A stretch of DNA of 52,003 nucleotides from Clostridia bacterium UC5.1-1D2 (GCA_001304855.1 BBZN01000029.1:1-52003); one strand, 5' to 3'; shown: positions 27,443-37,764, counted from the stretch's first letter. A program made the numbers and translations. Notes: generated from the letters alone by a model not told the origin.

Positions 27443-27848
27443 AAATCAGGTTTGCGGTAAAATCAGACATTGAAATTCTTTCTACATATGATAAACACAT
27501 CAGGATAACCGAACTGGAATCTTCTGTATCGCTTCGTCGGGTAATTGTTGCAGAAGATAACGGAACATTTTTTGGCTGGCTGCGATGGAATATGTTCTGG
27601 GATAACACGCCGTTTATGAATATGCTGTTTATACTTGACCGGTATCGTAGTTGTGGCTATGGGAGAAAAATGGTTGCTTATTGGAAAAACAAATGAAGAC
27701 TAAGAGGGATGATTTAGTTATGACATCTTCTTTGTCGAATGAAGCGGCACATTATTTTTATCGTAAATTGAACTATGTGGATTCTGGTGCACTCCTGTTG
27801 CCCGAAGAGCCCCTGGAAATTATTTTTTGTAAAGAAGCTATAGGTTGA
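27439..27848 (+). CDS. GNAT N-acetyltransferase, one frameshift
   Basis: About 137 residues, starting at GTG 27439 inside the UPF0158 stop. GNAT core features are visible: VSLRRVIVAEDNGTFFGWLR (beta strands), then GYGRKMV (the acetyl-CoA-binding Q/RxxGxG-like loop) near residue 80. After a shift near 27690, SLSNEAAHYFYRKLNYVDSG follows, with the usual C-terminal Y-x-K-x-G/N-F/Y pattern. The substrate is unknown. It is one of two adjacent GNAT genes. Confidence 0.78.
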
Positions 27849-27889
27849 AGTCACTATTTTTATTCATGATATGGAAGGCAGGTAGACTT

Positions 27890-28327
27890 ATGATAAGGTA
27901 TGTAACAAAGAACGATGAAGGTCAGATACTATCCATGATGGAACTGGTAAAAGATGATTTTGCCGGGTATAAAGAAAAGGAATTTTTAGAAGCAGTATAC
28001 AATGCTATCAGTAATGATGAAGCAATTATGGAAGAAAAAGATGGGAAAATAGCGGGATTACTTATGTGCTCAAAGAAAGAAAAAGAACTTTCTTTTCTTG
28101 CCGTACATCCTGAGTATCGAAAGAACAGTATTGCTAAAAGTTTGATTGAGAAAATGACAGAGTGGTTTACTGTGGGAGATATTATTTCTGTAGTTACATT
28201 TCGGGAGGGTGACCCGAAAGGGAAACCTGCCAGAGCCTGTTATCATTCATGTGGATTTGTGGATGATGAAAAATTGACTGTATTTGATTATCCTTGCCAG
28301 AAAATGATTCTTAAGATTTGCCATTAA
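27890..28327 (+). CDS. GNAT N-acetyltransferase
   Basis: 145 residues, intact. It has a GNAT fold with LSFLAVHPEYRKNSIAKSLI as motif A (acetyl-CoA pyrophosphate loop; the usual R-x-x-G-x-A/G reads RKNSIA) and an ACYHSCGFV motif B. ATG 27890 is preferred to the upstream 27845 start because GGCAGG precedes it. The acceptor substrate is unknown. Confidence 0.8.
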   Translation: MIRYVTKNDEGQILSMMELVKDDFAGYKEKEFLEAVYNAISNDEAIMEEKDGKIAGLLMCSKKEKELSFLAVHPEYRKNSIAKSLIEKMTEWFTVGDIISVVTFREGDPKGKPARACYHSCGFVDDEKLTVFDYPCQKMILKICH

Positions 28328-28683
28328 AGTGATGGAGGAAGTTTGTTTTGAAGAATTTCGTAAGGGGCTGTTGCAAAATAACCGAAACATCGGTTGTGGA
28401 GCAGCAGCTCCATTCTCATGCATAAAACTGCTGAATTGAAAAAGTAAATTCCAGTACGGGACTAAATTCCATCTGTCTTTAAAGTTTAGCCCAAATTATC
28501 AGGTTTTTAATGTAAAGATTCCAGATATCTGCTATAATTAGGCTGACTTCTTATAAAAAATCCAATTTCCGGACATGGCAAACAGGCTACTGGAATTCTG
28601 TGTGTAAGACTAAATTCCACCAGCCACATTCAAAAAATGTGAAAAGTTTACTTCCAGTCCGACAGCAGGTTTTTATAAGTTAG
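28328..28683. other. Insertion-sequence debris
   Basis: No gene. GGGGCTGTTGCAAAATAA (28363-28380) resembles the terminal repeat of IS6/IS1182-type elements. The word TAAATTCCA occurs repeatedly (about 28448, 28465, 28608), as it does beyond the other end of the IS30 gene (~29947). A TATAAT box lies at 28531. I read it as overlapping IS ends. Confidence 0.4.
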
Positions 28684-29864
28684 TTAGTGATTGAAGCGGA
28701 TCAGCTTAGGCGTCAGATTAACCTCATCGGGTGAAATACGCTTAAGCTGAAGTGCTTTCAGGGTGTTATCACCGAATGAGCAACGCAGCGTCATAGGGTG
28801 TTTTTCCATCCAGACTTTTCCTGGGAGTGGAGTTGATGTGGTTCACAATCAGATTCACATCCTATTGAGTCAGATATTCAAAGCTTGTCTCTTTAGGGAA
28901 CGCCATGCGGAGCATGGTGTGGGCATTTTCCACACCGCCTTTCTGTCCGCTTCTCATAGGGTCACAATAATAAATGCTGGTACGCTGGATTCCTTCAACA
29001 CCTGTTTCAAGTGCATCTGGATTGCCGAATTCAGAACCTCTGTCTGTAAGCAGGAATTTAAACACAGAGAGGAATTCATGGCTTCCAAGACGTTTTTCCA
29101 GATGGTCGAAAACAAGGCGTACAGCGCCCTCTGTACAGCGGTTCATCAGGAATGCCAGGAAGAGTTTTCCTTTCGGGAAAAAGAAGGTCAACCGTGTCTT
29201 CTTGGATTCCCGCGAAGAATGGACGGTGTCCATTTCCACATGAACGTCAGGGTTCAATGACTGAAAATCCGCATAGGTCCGACCTGAAAAAACAGACCGG
29301 TCAGTAATCTGCGTTTTATGACATCTGCGTGGTTTGAACTTAGGCTTGCGTTTAAGGTCAATGTTCCTGGCTGTGAATAATCCGTTGTCAAGATAGGTGT
29401 ACATGGTACGGACAGACATATCCAGTTCCGGATGATTCGTGGCGATCTGATAGGGTGACTGCCCCTGCTCAATTAAAGGGGTAATGATCCTGTCCTTTTG
29501 ATGCAGTTCACGTTTTGTCATGTTAATTCCAGTACGGGAACCGCTGAGTTTCTCACGGTATTTCCTGTGTGCAAACCGGGCATCATATTTATATTTGTGC
29601 GCGATGGTACAGAGGTTGATTTTCGTGTCACATCCATTGCAGACATAAGGAGCTTTATCAAGTCTGGTGCAGCGTTCCCGCTCAAAATCGTGGCAGGTCT
29701 GGTTACAGGTGGGGCAGGAAGCGCATTTGATACTGCAGACGAGAATCTTCCCACAGGCATTTGGCAATGACCTTGAAAGTACATCCTTTATTCAGAGAGT
29801 TTTCAATGTAGATACGGTCATCAAGGGTAAGATGTTTCTGGTTACCGGGAATATATTTGCTCAT
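28684..29864 (-). pseudogene. IS30-family transposase, inactivated
   Basis: ATG 29864 follows AGGAGGAGATTTT and gives MSKYIPGNQKHLTLDDRIYI, the start of an IS30 transposase of the type common in Lachnospiraceae. About 40 residues of the helix-turn-helix region are deleted near 29760. The zinc-cluster-like region (CASCPTCNQTC, YVCNGC) and the DDE core (VEMDTVHSS, LTDRGSEF, SGQKGGVENAH) remain. A TAG at 28862-28864 replaces the usual Trp after EYLTQ, and a further shift lies near 28780, so no active protein is possible. Confidence 0.88.
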
Positions 29865-30131
29865 AAAATCTCCTCCTACTGCTGTCAGAAGGAGACATAA
29901 CCGTATCACTAATATATGAAAGAGTAAATATCAACTGTGCGAGAGTAAATTCCACCGGAGAATAAGAGCGTGGAATTTAAAATTTCATTTTAGGTGAAAA
30001 TCTCGCTGGAAAACGCACTATTTCTACGCTCTCGGAATTGTGGTAGAATATATACATACAGAATAAAAAGTTTTCGATTTTCTTTAATCGGAATTTAACA
30101 ATTAAAATAGGCAAACGAAAAGGAGAAAGGT

Positions 30132-30380
30132 ATGGGGCCAGTTACAGATTTAGGGTTAGGTAAAACAATGGAAAAGAAACTTCATTCAGTCGGTATTCAT
30201 TCAGCCGAAGAATTAACTGAAATTGGTAGCAAGCAAGCTGTTTTTCGGCTCAAAGCTCAATATCCAAACACTTGTGTTGTTATTCTTTACCATTTGGAAG
30301 CGGCTGTCCGTGGTGTTGAAATTAAGCAGCTTGAAGATACCTGCAAAGCAGAGTTGAAAGCCTATTTTAATCAGTTATAA
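30132..30380 (+). CDS. TfoX C-terminal domain protein
   Basis: 82 residues, intact. It matches the stand-alone TfoX/Sxy C-terminal domain: an N-terminal LGLGKTMEKKLHSVGI, then SAEELTEIGSKQAVFRL, a helix-hairpin-helix-like pattern. Such short proteins are common in Firmicutes and their role is unproven; full-length TfoX regulates competence in proteobacteria. AAAGGAGAAAGG precedes the ATG, and GTGGTAGAATATA at ~30040-30052 is a likely -10 region. Confidence 0.82.
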   Translation: MGPVTDLGLGKTMEKKLHSVGIHSAEELTEIGSKQAVFRLKAQYPNTCVVILYHLEAAVRGVEIKQLEDTCKAELKAYFNQL

Positions 30381-30412
30381 CTTCCTGCTTATAAAGTACA
30401 CAAGGAGGGGAA

Positions 30413-31220
30413 TGGCATAGCTTTAACAATACAAGAACGCTTGAAAGACTTGCGTGTGGAGCATAGCCTGACGCTGGAACAGCTTGCGGAGCAAACCCAC
30501 CTTTCCAAGTTTGCGCCGGGCAGTTATGAAGCGGATGAGCACAAGGACATCAGCCACTATGCTCTTATCAAGCTGGCGCAGTTTTACGGCGTGAACGCCG
30601 ATTATTTGTTAGGGCTGACCGAAACAAAAAGTCACCCAAGCGCCGATCTTGCAGACCTGTGTTTGAGTGACGAGATGATAGACCTGCTGAAAAGCGGGAG
30701 AATTGATACCCCCCTGCTTTGTGAACTGACGGCACACCCGAATTTTATGAAGCTGTTGGCTGATATACAGATTTATGTAGAGGGTATCGCCGCCACACAG
30801 ATACAGAACTTGAACGCATGGGTAGACGTGGCAAGGGCTGAAATCGTGGAGAAGTACCAGCCGGGAGAGCACGACAAGACCGCCGGTGTCCTGCAAGCCG
30901 CCCATGTGCGGGAGGGCGGCTATTTCAGCAGCCGGGTACATCACGCCATAGACGCTATCATGGAGGACATACGGCAAGCCCACAAGGGCAGGAGCGACAG
31001 CGCCCCGGAGAATACCATTGTGGACGAATTCAAGCGGGATTTGGAGGAAGTGGCGAGCTTCAAGGGCAGCCGGGCGGAACAACTGCTGATGGTATTCTGC
31101 AAGCAGACGAAGCTGCGCTACGGTAAGTTGACAGGAGAAGAAAAACAATGGCCGTCCCGGATTGTCCAGAAATCCGAATTGGCGAAAAGTTATGTCTCAC
31201 AACGGGGAAAGAAAAAGTAG
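30413..31220 (+). CDS. XRE-family regulator of conjugative-element type, start shifted
   Basis: About 268 residues. The N-terminal helix-turn-helix (LTIQERLKDLRVEHSLTLEQ, LAQFYGVNADYLLGL) and the long C-terminal region resemble the XRE regulators carried by Tn1549-like conjugative elements. ATG 30413 after an AGGAGGGG site is one base out of frame with the protein, so a small indel lies near 30420. Its codon use and GC are higher than in the neighbouring AT-rich genes. No conjugation genes are nearby, so it is an orphan piece of such an element. Confidence 0.75.
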
Positions 31221-31256
31221 AGAGCGGCAAATCGGAATTCGTAAGGGAGAAATCGC

Positions 31257-31748
31257 ATGGGCAGAAAAGAAATTACAACAAAAGAAGATTTAATGGCTGC
31301 CATCAATCTATTGGAAAATGCAGGCATAACATATTGGATTGATGGTGGTTGGGGCGTTGATATATTGGCAGGAAAACAAACAAGAGATCATAGGGATATT
31401 GATATAGATTTTGATTCCCGACATACAGAAAAATTGTTAAATCTGCTTTTAGAGTATGGATACGAAGTAGATACTGACTGGAAACCTGTAAGAATAGAGT
31501 TATATAGCGAAAAATACGGCTATTTAGATATACACCCATTTGTCTTAAATACGGACGGAACTGCAAAACAAGCGGATTTAGAAGGTGGTTGGTATGAGTT
31601 TGAAAAAGACCTTTTTGGTAACGCTGTTTTTGAAGGAAAGACAATTCCATGTATATCTGTAAAGGGGCAAAAAATCTTTCATTCAGGCTATGATTTAAGA
31701 GATAAGGATAAGCACGATATTTTAATTCTTGAAAATATATCAGAATAA
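31257..31748 (+). CDS. Lincosamide nucleotidyltransferase (Lnu family, LnuC/A-like)
   Basis: 163 residues, intact. It has the nucleotidyltransferase core YWIDGGWGVDILAGKQTRDH with an RDIDIDFD metal-binding acid cluster. GYLDIHPFVLN and GGWYEFEKDLFG follow, with a C-terminal GYDLRDKDKHD. This is the pattern of the short (~164 aa) lincosamide nucleotidyltransferases, which adenylylate lincomycin and clindamycin. It sits 36 bases after the conjugative-type regulator with only a weak GGGAGAA ribosome site. Composition is more AT-rich than that gene, suggesting a cassette of separate origin. The exact lnu allele cannot be fixed without alignment. Confidence 0.85.
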   Translation: MGRKEITTKEDLMAAINLLENAGITYWIDGGWGVDILAGKQTRDHRDIDIDFDSRHTEKLLNLLLEYGYEVDTDWKPVRIELYSEKYGYLDIHPFVLNTDGTAKQADLEGGWYEFEKDLFGNAVFEGKTIPCISVKGQKIFHSGYDLRDKDKHDILILENISE

Positions 31749-31775
31749 TTTGTAGTATTGCAGTTCCCGTTTATC

Positions 31776-31907
31776 GTGGAGATAGCAAAGCCGGCCGGAG
31801 GTTGCCTTTGTCCCAATTACACCGGAGCATACTACCAGAACCGTTTTTTTATGGAAAAAGAACCGGATATTCAGTCCGGCCGCGTCTTTGTTCATTCAGA
31901 TGATTAA
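31776..31907 (+). pseudogene. Unidentified C-terminal coding remnant
   Basis: An open stretch without a proper start ends at TAA 31905-31907 and reads CLCPNYTGAYYQNRFFMEKE before the last residues. It looks protein-like but I do not recognise it. Confidence 0.25.
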
Positions 31908-31941
31908 GCAGGAAATATAAAAAATAGGCGCACAGGCAATG

Positions 31942-31978
31942 AAAACCATGAGGTCGTCTTGACGGCTTCATGGTTTTT
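31942..31978 (+). terminator. Hairpin terminator
   Basis: Stem of about 17 bp with mismatches (AAAACCATGAGGTCGTC against GACGGCTTCATGGTTTT) followed by T-rich sequence. It lies between the lnu region and the convergent AraC remnant and may act in both directions. Confidence 0.7.
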
Positions 31979-31999
31979 GACTTTTTCTCCTTAAAGGAT

Positions 32000-32370
32000 T
32001 TATCCAACCCCATCGGCGATAATATCAACGGACAGATCTGTGTCTCGTAAAAGAAAAGCTGCCTGTTGCAGCCGGTATTCCATCAGAAACTTATAAGATG
32101 TGGTCTGCATGGTCAGCTTAAAACGCCGCAGGCATTCCGATTTGCTGACATTTACGTTTTTTGCCAATTCATCTAAAGACAAATCTTTACCGCAGCGCTG
32201 TTCAATACACCTTAAAACCTTTTGAATTCGCGCTACGGTTTCCATTTTTTATACTCTATTAAATTTTCTAATAACCTCAATACGGCTTTATGCCTTGTGT
32301 TTCGATCAGAGAAAAGATATGCCGCCAGTTGTTTATTATCAGCAAACGCAGCGACATATTTTTTATGGGT
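32000..32370 (-). pseudogene. AraC-family regulator remnant
   Basis: The C-terminal helix-turn-helix part is clear: IEQRCGKDLSLDELAKNVNV and SKSECLRRFKL, ending prematurely at ADGVG before the second recognition helix. A one-base shift near 32245 joins it to an upstream piece (AAFADNKQLAAYLFSDR). The N-terminal ligand domain and the last helix are absent. Another gene fragment abuts on the other strand. Confidence 0.65.
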
Positions 32371-32411
32371 CCGCCGGGTAAAATTCGATTGCTTCCGCAA
32401 AATGCGTGGAA

Positions 32412-32641
32412 TATAGTTTGGGCGGCTATGGTGTAAGGGAAGTAACGGAAGAATCCCGGCATAAAAACATTGGCGTTGTCCAGCAAGACATATTTCTTTT
32501 TGTGGGCAGCATTGCGGAAAATATTCGGTGCGGACGCCTGGACGCCACAAGGGAAGAAGTGATTAAGGCGATGGAATTGGCTGAAATTTATGCAGATATC
32601 TGCAATATACCTGATGGATTTAAAACGAATTGGTTCACACA
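32412..32641 (+). pseudogene. ABC exporter ATPase fragment
   Basis: Only the segment around the Q-loop survives: IGVVQQDIFLFVGSIAENIR, then EVIKAMELAEIYADI. That is characteristic of ATP-binding/permease fusions (MsbA/MDR type). There is no Walker A or signature motif. It begins where the AraC remnant ends, so the two may mark the ends of one deletion. Confidence 0.7.
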
Positions 32642-32796
32642 AGGAACTGATGATACGAAATGACGCTTACTCCGCTGTAATCCGCTTTCAGAAATTAAAA
32701 GAGTGAATGGGGCCATGAAAACATTTGAAAATCATGTCCGAAAACGGCGTGATTAAATAGAGCATCTGCATTATACTAAAGAAGGAGGTGGACAAC

Positions 32797-34253
32797 ATGA
32801 CAGAGCAAGACAGCGCCTTGTATGAGGCATTTAAAGCAAAAGATGCCCGGTTCGATGGCAGGTTTTTTGTAGGAATTTCCTCTACCGGCGTTTACTGCCG
32901 CCCTATCTGTTGGGCAAGACAGGCGAAACGGTCGAGTTGTACGTTTTTTACTTCGGCGGCGGCAGCGGAACAGGCAGGATACCGCCCTTGCCTTTTATGC
33001 AGACCAGAGTTGGCTCCCGGAAACTCTCCGGTGGACGCATCCACGGCTTTAGCACGCAGAGCAGCCAGACTGTTGGAGGAAAATTGCGGGAGTAAACAAA
33101 GTTTGGAGGATTTGGCAAGCAGACTGGGGTGCACAGGACGGCATCTTCGGCGAGTTTTTTGGAGGAATATCAGGTCACACCGGTACGGTATTTACAAACC
33201 TGCCGTCTTTTGCTGGCTAAAAATTTGCTGACAGATACAAACTTATCTGTTCTGGATGTAGCCATGGCTGCGGGATTTGGAAGTCTGCGGCGGATGAATG
33301 CTCTTTTTCAGACAGAATACCATCTCTCGCCAACGGACTTACGGAAAAAGGCAGCGGACGGAAGAAACTACGCCGGGCAGATTACGGTAGGTTTGGGCTA
33401 TCGCCCGCCCTATCGGTGGACAGAGATACTCCGATTTCTGGCAGCCAGAGCCATTCCCGGAGTGGAGCGTGTGGAGAAGGACGAGTATTTTCGCACCGTT
33501 CGCCTCTTGGACAAGGGGGGCACACCTCATTTTGGCTGGATTCAGGCTGCACATCGGCCGGAGAAAAGCCGGCTGGATGTGACCATCAGCGATACGTTGG
33601 TTCCCGTTCTATCTCAAGTGCTGGCACGAGTACGAAATCTTTTTGATCTCTACTGCGACCCTGAAGTAATTGACGAAACACTGCAAAGTATGAACGACCT
33701 GCGCCCTGGTCTATGTGTTCCGGGAATGCGTCTGCCGGGCTGTTTCGATCCGTTTGAAATGGCGGTGCGGGCAATTTTAGGGCAGCAGATTGCAGTCAAA
33801 GCCGCCGGGACCCTGGCCGGCCGAATGGTGGAAAGCCTTGGCCAACCTGTTAACACTGGTGTGGAGGGACTTACGCATACTTTCCCCACAATGGAGGATA
33901 TTGCCGGCGTGGGAGACGCAATTCAGGAACGCCTTGGCATGTTGGGCGTCATTGCGGCCCGCTCCTCTTGCATCTCGGCTCTTGCCAAAGCGTTGATGCA
34001 GGGCGAGATTATTTTGGATCAAAGCGCCGATCCGGAACGAGAAATGATGAAGCTGCGCACTCTTAAGGGCATCGGGAGTTGGACGGCGCAATATATCGCC
34101 ATGCGTACAATGGGCTGGCCGGATGCCTTTCTGGAGACGGATATTGGAGTCAGGCGCGCTTTGCCGGAATATTCTCAAAAGGAAATGCTGGAACTATCAG
34201 AACAGTGGCGGCCTTGGAGGAGTTATGCCGTGATGAATCTATGGAACGCATGA
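32797..34253 (+). CDS. Ada-AlkA fusion: alkylation sensor and 3-methyladenine glycosylase
   Basis: About 485 residues after restoring a T in the run near 33158. Domain order: an Ada N-terminal zinc/methyl-acceptor domain (GVYCRPIC, then CLLCRPE), an AraC-type helix-turn-helix (LEDLASRLGCTGRHLRRVF, LDVAMAAGFGSLRRMNALF) and an AlkA glycosylase. The glycosylase has an HhH motif, LKGIGSWTAQYIAMR, and the catalytic Asp in AFLETDIGVRR. It should sense methylphosphotriesters, activate transcription and excise 3-methyladenine. ATG 32797 follows AAGGAGGTGG. An ogt-type remnant follows directly, giving a typical adaptive-response pair. Confidence 0.88.
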
Positions 34254-34648
34254 GGAAAAAGAAATACCGGTTTTTGGGGGAAGTGAAATATTGGCCGGAT
34301 CTTTACTTTTCCGGGACAAAGCCGGATTTCATGCCGCCCATCTATATGATAGGCTCCCCATTTCAACTTTCTGTATGGAATATTTTGAAGCAAATTCCTT
34401 AGGGTGAAACGACCACGTATGGAGAGATTGCCAAACAGATTGCCGCCGGACGCGGGATAGAACATATGTCGGCCCAGGCGGTAGGATACAACGAAATTTC
34501 AGCCATTGTTCCCTGCCATCGGGTTGTTGGAACAAACGGAAGTTTGACAGGCTGCGCTGGAGGGATTGAAAAAAAGCTCGACAATGGAAGGATGGAATTG
34601 GTCTGTCATGGGAATGTGTGCAGAAGAAGCGCCCTGCTGCCTGATGGG
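34254..34648 (+). pseudogene. O6-methylguanine-DNA methyltransferase, broken
   Basis: The piece starts in mid-domain (VKYWPDLYFSGTKPDFMPP) directly after the Ada-AlkA stop, so ~60 N-terminal residues are missing. It has a TAG at 34400-34402 in place of the Tyr in IPYG. It continues with TTTYGEIAKQIAAGRG and lacks the GAVGH segment between MSAQAVG and NEIS. The active-site IVPCHRVVG is kept, and the C-terminal tail runs off in a shifted frame. Several independent lesions make it a real pseudogene. A second, better-preserved copy is at 38214. Confidence 0.75.
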
Positions 34649-34687
34649 GTAAGCCGGGATGCAATTTGGAACATAGGAGGATAATAT

Positions 34688-35929
34688 ATGCTGAACGAGA
34701 CTCAACTGCGGGAATTAGCCCAAAGGTATGCAAGCTTCTATCTATATGATGGAAATAGCATCGTGGAATCCGCATCCCGCTGCTCCGGGATTTTAAAGGT
34801 ATTCAATTTTTGTATTCCATTAAATCAAACCACAATGCGAATGTGGTGCAATGTGTTCTGTCAAAGGGCTTTGGCTTAGACGCGGCCAGCTTAAAGGAAG
34901 TGAAAATGGGTGTGGAGAACGGATTGAAACAATCTGATATTTATTATTCCGCTCCAGGTAAAACCGAGCGGGATATACGAAACTCCATTCACAGTGCAAT
35001 TCTGATTGCGGATAGTTTGAATGAAGTGGAGAGGATTGATCAAATCGCGGGAGAACTGGGGCTGACAGTATCCATCGGCGTGAGAATCAATCCAAATTTC
35101 ACCTTTGACGACAGCCGCGGTACTCCGTCCAAATTTGGAATTGATGAGAAACAGGCATTGGATGCTATTTCGGTTTGGCAGGCCTATCCGAACACCAAAA
35201 TTACCGGTATCCATGTGCATTTGCGCAGTCAGGAACTTAACAAAGAGACATTGGCCCGCTATTACCATAAAGTATTTTTACTGGCGGAAACCTTCCAAAG
35301 GGCTCTTGGACATCCGTTGGAATTTTTGAATATGGGTTCAGGTATAGGAATCGGGTATTCCCGGCAAGATGTCCCTCTGGATACAGTTTGGCTGGGGGAA
35401 AAAGGTGCAAAAAATGCTGCAGGAGTTTCGTACAAAATTTCCGCACACAAAGGTGTTGATTGAAGTTGGCCGATACGCTGTCGGAAAGGCCGGTTTCTAT
35501 GTGACACAGGTATTGGATAAGAAAACTTCTTATGGCAATACATATGTGATTCTGGCCAATACGCTGAACGGCTTTCTCCGCCCTTCAATGGCTCGGCTGA
35601 TTGCTAAATATGCAGAAGGGGATTTTCCGGCTGGCAGCGAACCGTTATTTACCGCTTTGGATGCCTTTGAAGTTTTGACTTTTCCATCGGCATCAAAAAA
35701 GACGGAAACGGTCACATTAGTGGGAAATCTTTGCACCGCCGCCGATGTTATCGCGGAGAACATTATTCTGCCAATATTAAAGCCGGGAGATCTGCTGATT
35801 ATTACCAATGCCGGAAGCTATGGGGCAGTTCTTTCGCCTATGCAATTTTCTTCGCTGGACAAACCTGCGGAACTGTTTCTCAGCCAAGGGGGAAAAATTT
35901 ATGAAAATGGACATGAGATATCATTATAG
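34688..35929 (+). CDS. Fold-type III PLP decarboxylase (LysA/ornithine-decarboxylase-like), two frameshifts
   Basis: About 410 residues. It has a PLP-binding Lys in FLYSIKSNHNANVVQ near residue 45, the GLDAASLKEV strand, and a His in ITGIHVHLRSQ. An NMGSGIGIGY phosphate loop, EVGRYAVGKAGFYVTQV, GNLCTAADV (active-site Cys) and NAGSYGAVLS follow. The pattern matches diaminopimelate decarboxylase relatives, but closer to the BtrK/PvsE-like group used in secondary metabolism than to true LysA. Breaks lie near 34795 and at an over-long G run near 35398. ATG 34688 follows AGGAGGATA. It may pair with the small monooxygenase gene downstream. The substrate is unknown. Confidence 0.78.
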
Positions 35930-36022
35930 AAAATGCATACACTTTTGTCACCGCCGCTTAACCGGTGATTTTCTGAATATTGACGTCCGGGAAAACTAAT
36001 ATAAAAGCAGGAGGAAATAACA

Positions 36023-36379
36023 ATGGCAAAGATAGTTGTATTGTTTGAGGTAAAGCCTACAAAAGAAGGAATGCAGAAATATTTGGATTTAGCGACTATG
36101 CTGAAGCCGCTGCTTGTTGAGTTTGAAGGTTTTATCAGTGCAGAGCGGTTCACCAGCCTGAATGAAGAGGGCAAGCTCTTGTCCATGAATGTCTGGACAG
36201 ATGAAGGGGCTGTGGAACGCTGGCGGAATGTGGTGCAGCACCGCATGAGCCAGAAAGAAGGCAGGGCAAAGCTGTTTGAATCTTACAAAATCACTGTCTG
36301 CGCTACGATTCGCGAATATTCCGAAACATATCGCAAACAGGCGCCAGAAGATTCAAATCAGTATTTTAACATTCAATGA
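36023..36379 (+). CDS. Antibiotic-biosynthesis-monooxygenase (ABM) domain protein
   Basis: 118 residues, intact. It is a dimeric ferredoxin-like fold protein with family features EVKPTKEGMQKYLDLA, FEGFISAERF and LLSMNVWTDEGAVERWR. Members include heme-degrading, quinone-modifying and polyketide-modifying oxygenases, so substrate prediction is not possible. AGGAGGAAATAAC precedes the ATG. It lies 93 bases after the PLP decarboxylase gene. Confidence 0.82.
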   Translation: MAKIVVLFEVKPTKEGMQKYLDLATMLKPLLVEFEGFISAERFTSLNEEGKLLSMNVWTDEGAVERWRNVVQHRMSQKEGRAKLFESYKITVCATIREYSETYRKQAPEDSNQYFNIQ

Positions 36380-36675
36380 AAATATATTAAAAACCTGTAT
36401 AAAGGCATTGCTGCTAAAATTTTCATGTGTACTGGCAAATACATCAAAAATGAATGGGGTGTTGGATAGCGCTTCTCCCCAGAGGACGAAGAACAGTCAC
36501 AGCAATTGCCGCTGCTGCCCCATAGAGCCAATACTTAAATTTTATTCCCCAATGAAGGGCCGGATAACAGCCAGCCAAAAAGATCGAGGATTCTGCCGTG
36601 GCCCGTTACGGTCGCTTAGCGTACTGACAGAATATGCAGAATAGGAAAGAGAAAAGAGCGGCCACAAGCCTATGG
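36380..36675. other. Decayed stretch without a supported gene
   Basis: The open frames present (one on each strand) have no start signal or known motif. The minus strand includes a short hydrophobic run that could be a membrane-protein remnant. Confidence 0.35.
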
Positions 36676-37029
36676 AAAGCTGGTGGGCGGATTCGGGAAC
36701 AACATTTTTATCGGAGATAACTGCCTGATTAATATGAACTGCAGCTTTATGGACACGGGCCGGATGTGAAGATCTATACAGCGATGGACTACAAGGATGC
36801 GGCAGACCGTTTCTGGGATTTGGGAGACGGCAAGACCGCCATTAAGACATATGCGTTTCCTGTTATAATCGGGGAATACGTGTGGATTGGCGGCGGGGCC
36901 ATTATCCTGCCGGGCGTAACCATTGGAAACCATGCGGTTATCGGCGCGGGGAGCGTCGGTAGGGAGTCAGTCCCGGATTGCGTGGTAGCATGCGGAACCC
37001 CGTGTACTGTAAAAAATTATTGTAGATGA
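36676..37029 (+). pseudogene. Maltose/galactoside O-acetyltransferase remnant (LacA/Maa)
   Basis: Hexapeptide-repeat acyltransferase pieces. FGNNIFIGDNCLINMNCSF is followed by a deletion of about 12 residues, then PDVKIYTAM, AIKTYAFPVIIGEYVWIGGG, AIILPGVTIGNHAVIGAGSV and VVACGTPC. The N-terminal ~65 residues are missing. The catalytic His region (normally TAxHPLH) reads TAMDYKD, so it is unlikely to be active. Confidence 0.75.
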
Positions 37030-37040
37030 GGAGAAGGACG

Positions 37041-37764
37041 ATGCGAAAGACATTTTTCATGTAATGATAGCAGGAGCCTTATTCTGGGGCTGGGGGCCTG
37101 TTCGGGAAATACCACGGCCCAGACAGCCGGATCTGCTTCCCGGACCAGGGAGGCCCAGACAGCAGAGGAGCAGACGCCGGGGAGCAGGCGCAGGAACCTT
37201 CTGCAGAGACGCCCGGGACGGAGACACAGGCTGGAGGGAGTGCTTCGCTTATATGGCCGGAGAAGAAAAACGCGCCTGATTGCCTGTTTTTCCTGGTCAG
37301 GCAACACTGAGGCGCTGGCAGAACTGATTCAGGAACAGACAGGCGGGGATTTGTATAAGATTACCACGGCAACGCCATATACGGAGGATTACGATGCGCT
37401 GCTGGCTCAGGCTCAGGAGGAACAGAAGGCAAACGCCAGGCCGGAATTAGACGGACAGGTGGAAAACTGGGAGGATTACGATGTGATTTTCGTAGGATAC
37501 CCCAACCGGCGGAGCGACGCGCCCATGGAGGCGCTTACCTTTCTGGAGTCCTATGATTTTAACGGAAAGACTCTGATTCCCTTTTTGTACCAACGGCAGC
37601 GGCGTGTTTGGAAGAAGCCTCTCCAGTGTGGGGAAGAGCGCTTGGGGGGCACAAATCCTGGACGGCTTTGAAACCAGCGGCGGGACTGCGGCCGGCGCCG
37701 GGGCTAGGGTAACAGAATGGCTGACCACTGCGGGATGGGGCAAAGGCGGCAAGAAACAGAATAG
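37041..37764 (+). CDS. Flavodoxin-family lipoprotein, heavily frameshifted
   Basis: ATG 37041 follows GAGGAGAAGG. The start reads as a lipoprotein signal (MRKTFF, a break, then AGALILGLGACSG with the lipobox Cys). A Gln/Glu/Ala/Pro-rich linker of ~55 residues follows, then a flavodoxin domain: ACFSWSGNTEALAE (phosphate loop), DLYKITTATPYTEDYDALL, DYDVIFVGYPN and GSGVFGRSLSSV. Around four small shifts are needed (near 37070, 37175, 37590 and 37728), ending at TAG 37762. It would be a surface-anchored FMN protein, perhaps a reductase partner. An aldo/keto reductase stub follows, a common companion. Confidence 0.7.

Noticed and set aside
28763..29260. Plus-strand ORFs of up to 165 codons
   Set aside because: They are antisense shadows of the IS30 transposase, whose motifs are clear on the minus strand.
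36276..36644. ORF overlapping the end of the ABM gene
   Set aside because: It starts inside the intact ABM gene in another frame and has Cys/Ser-rich random-looking composition.
37041..37080. Clustered stops TAA TGA TAG as a recoding signal
   Set aside because: They occur in a lipoprotein signal region that reads normally after a small indel.
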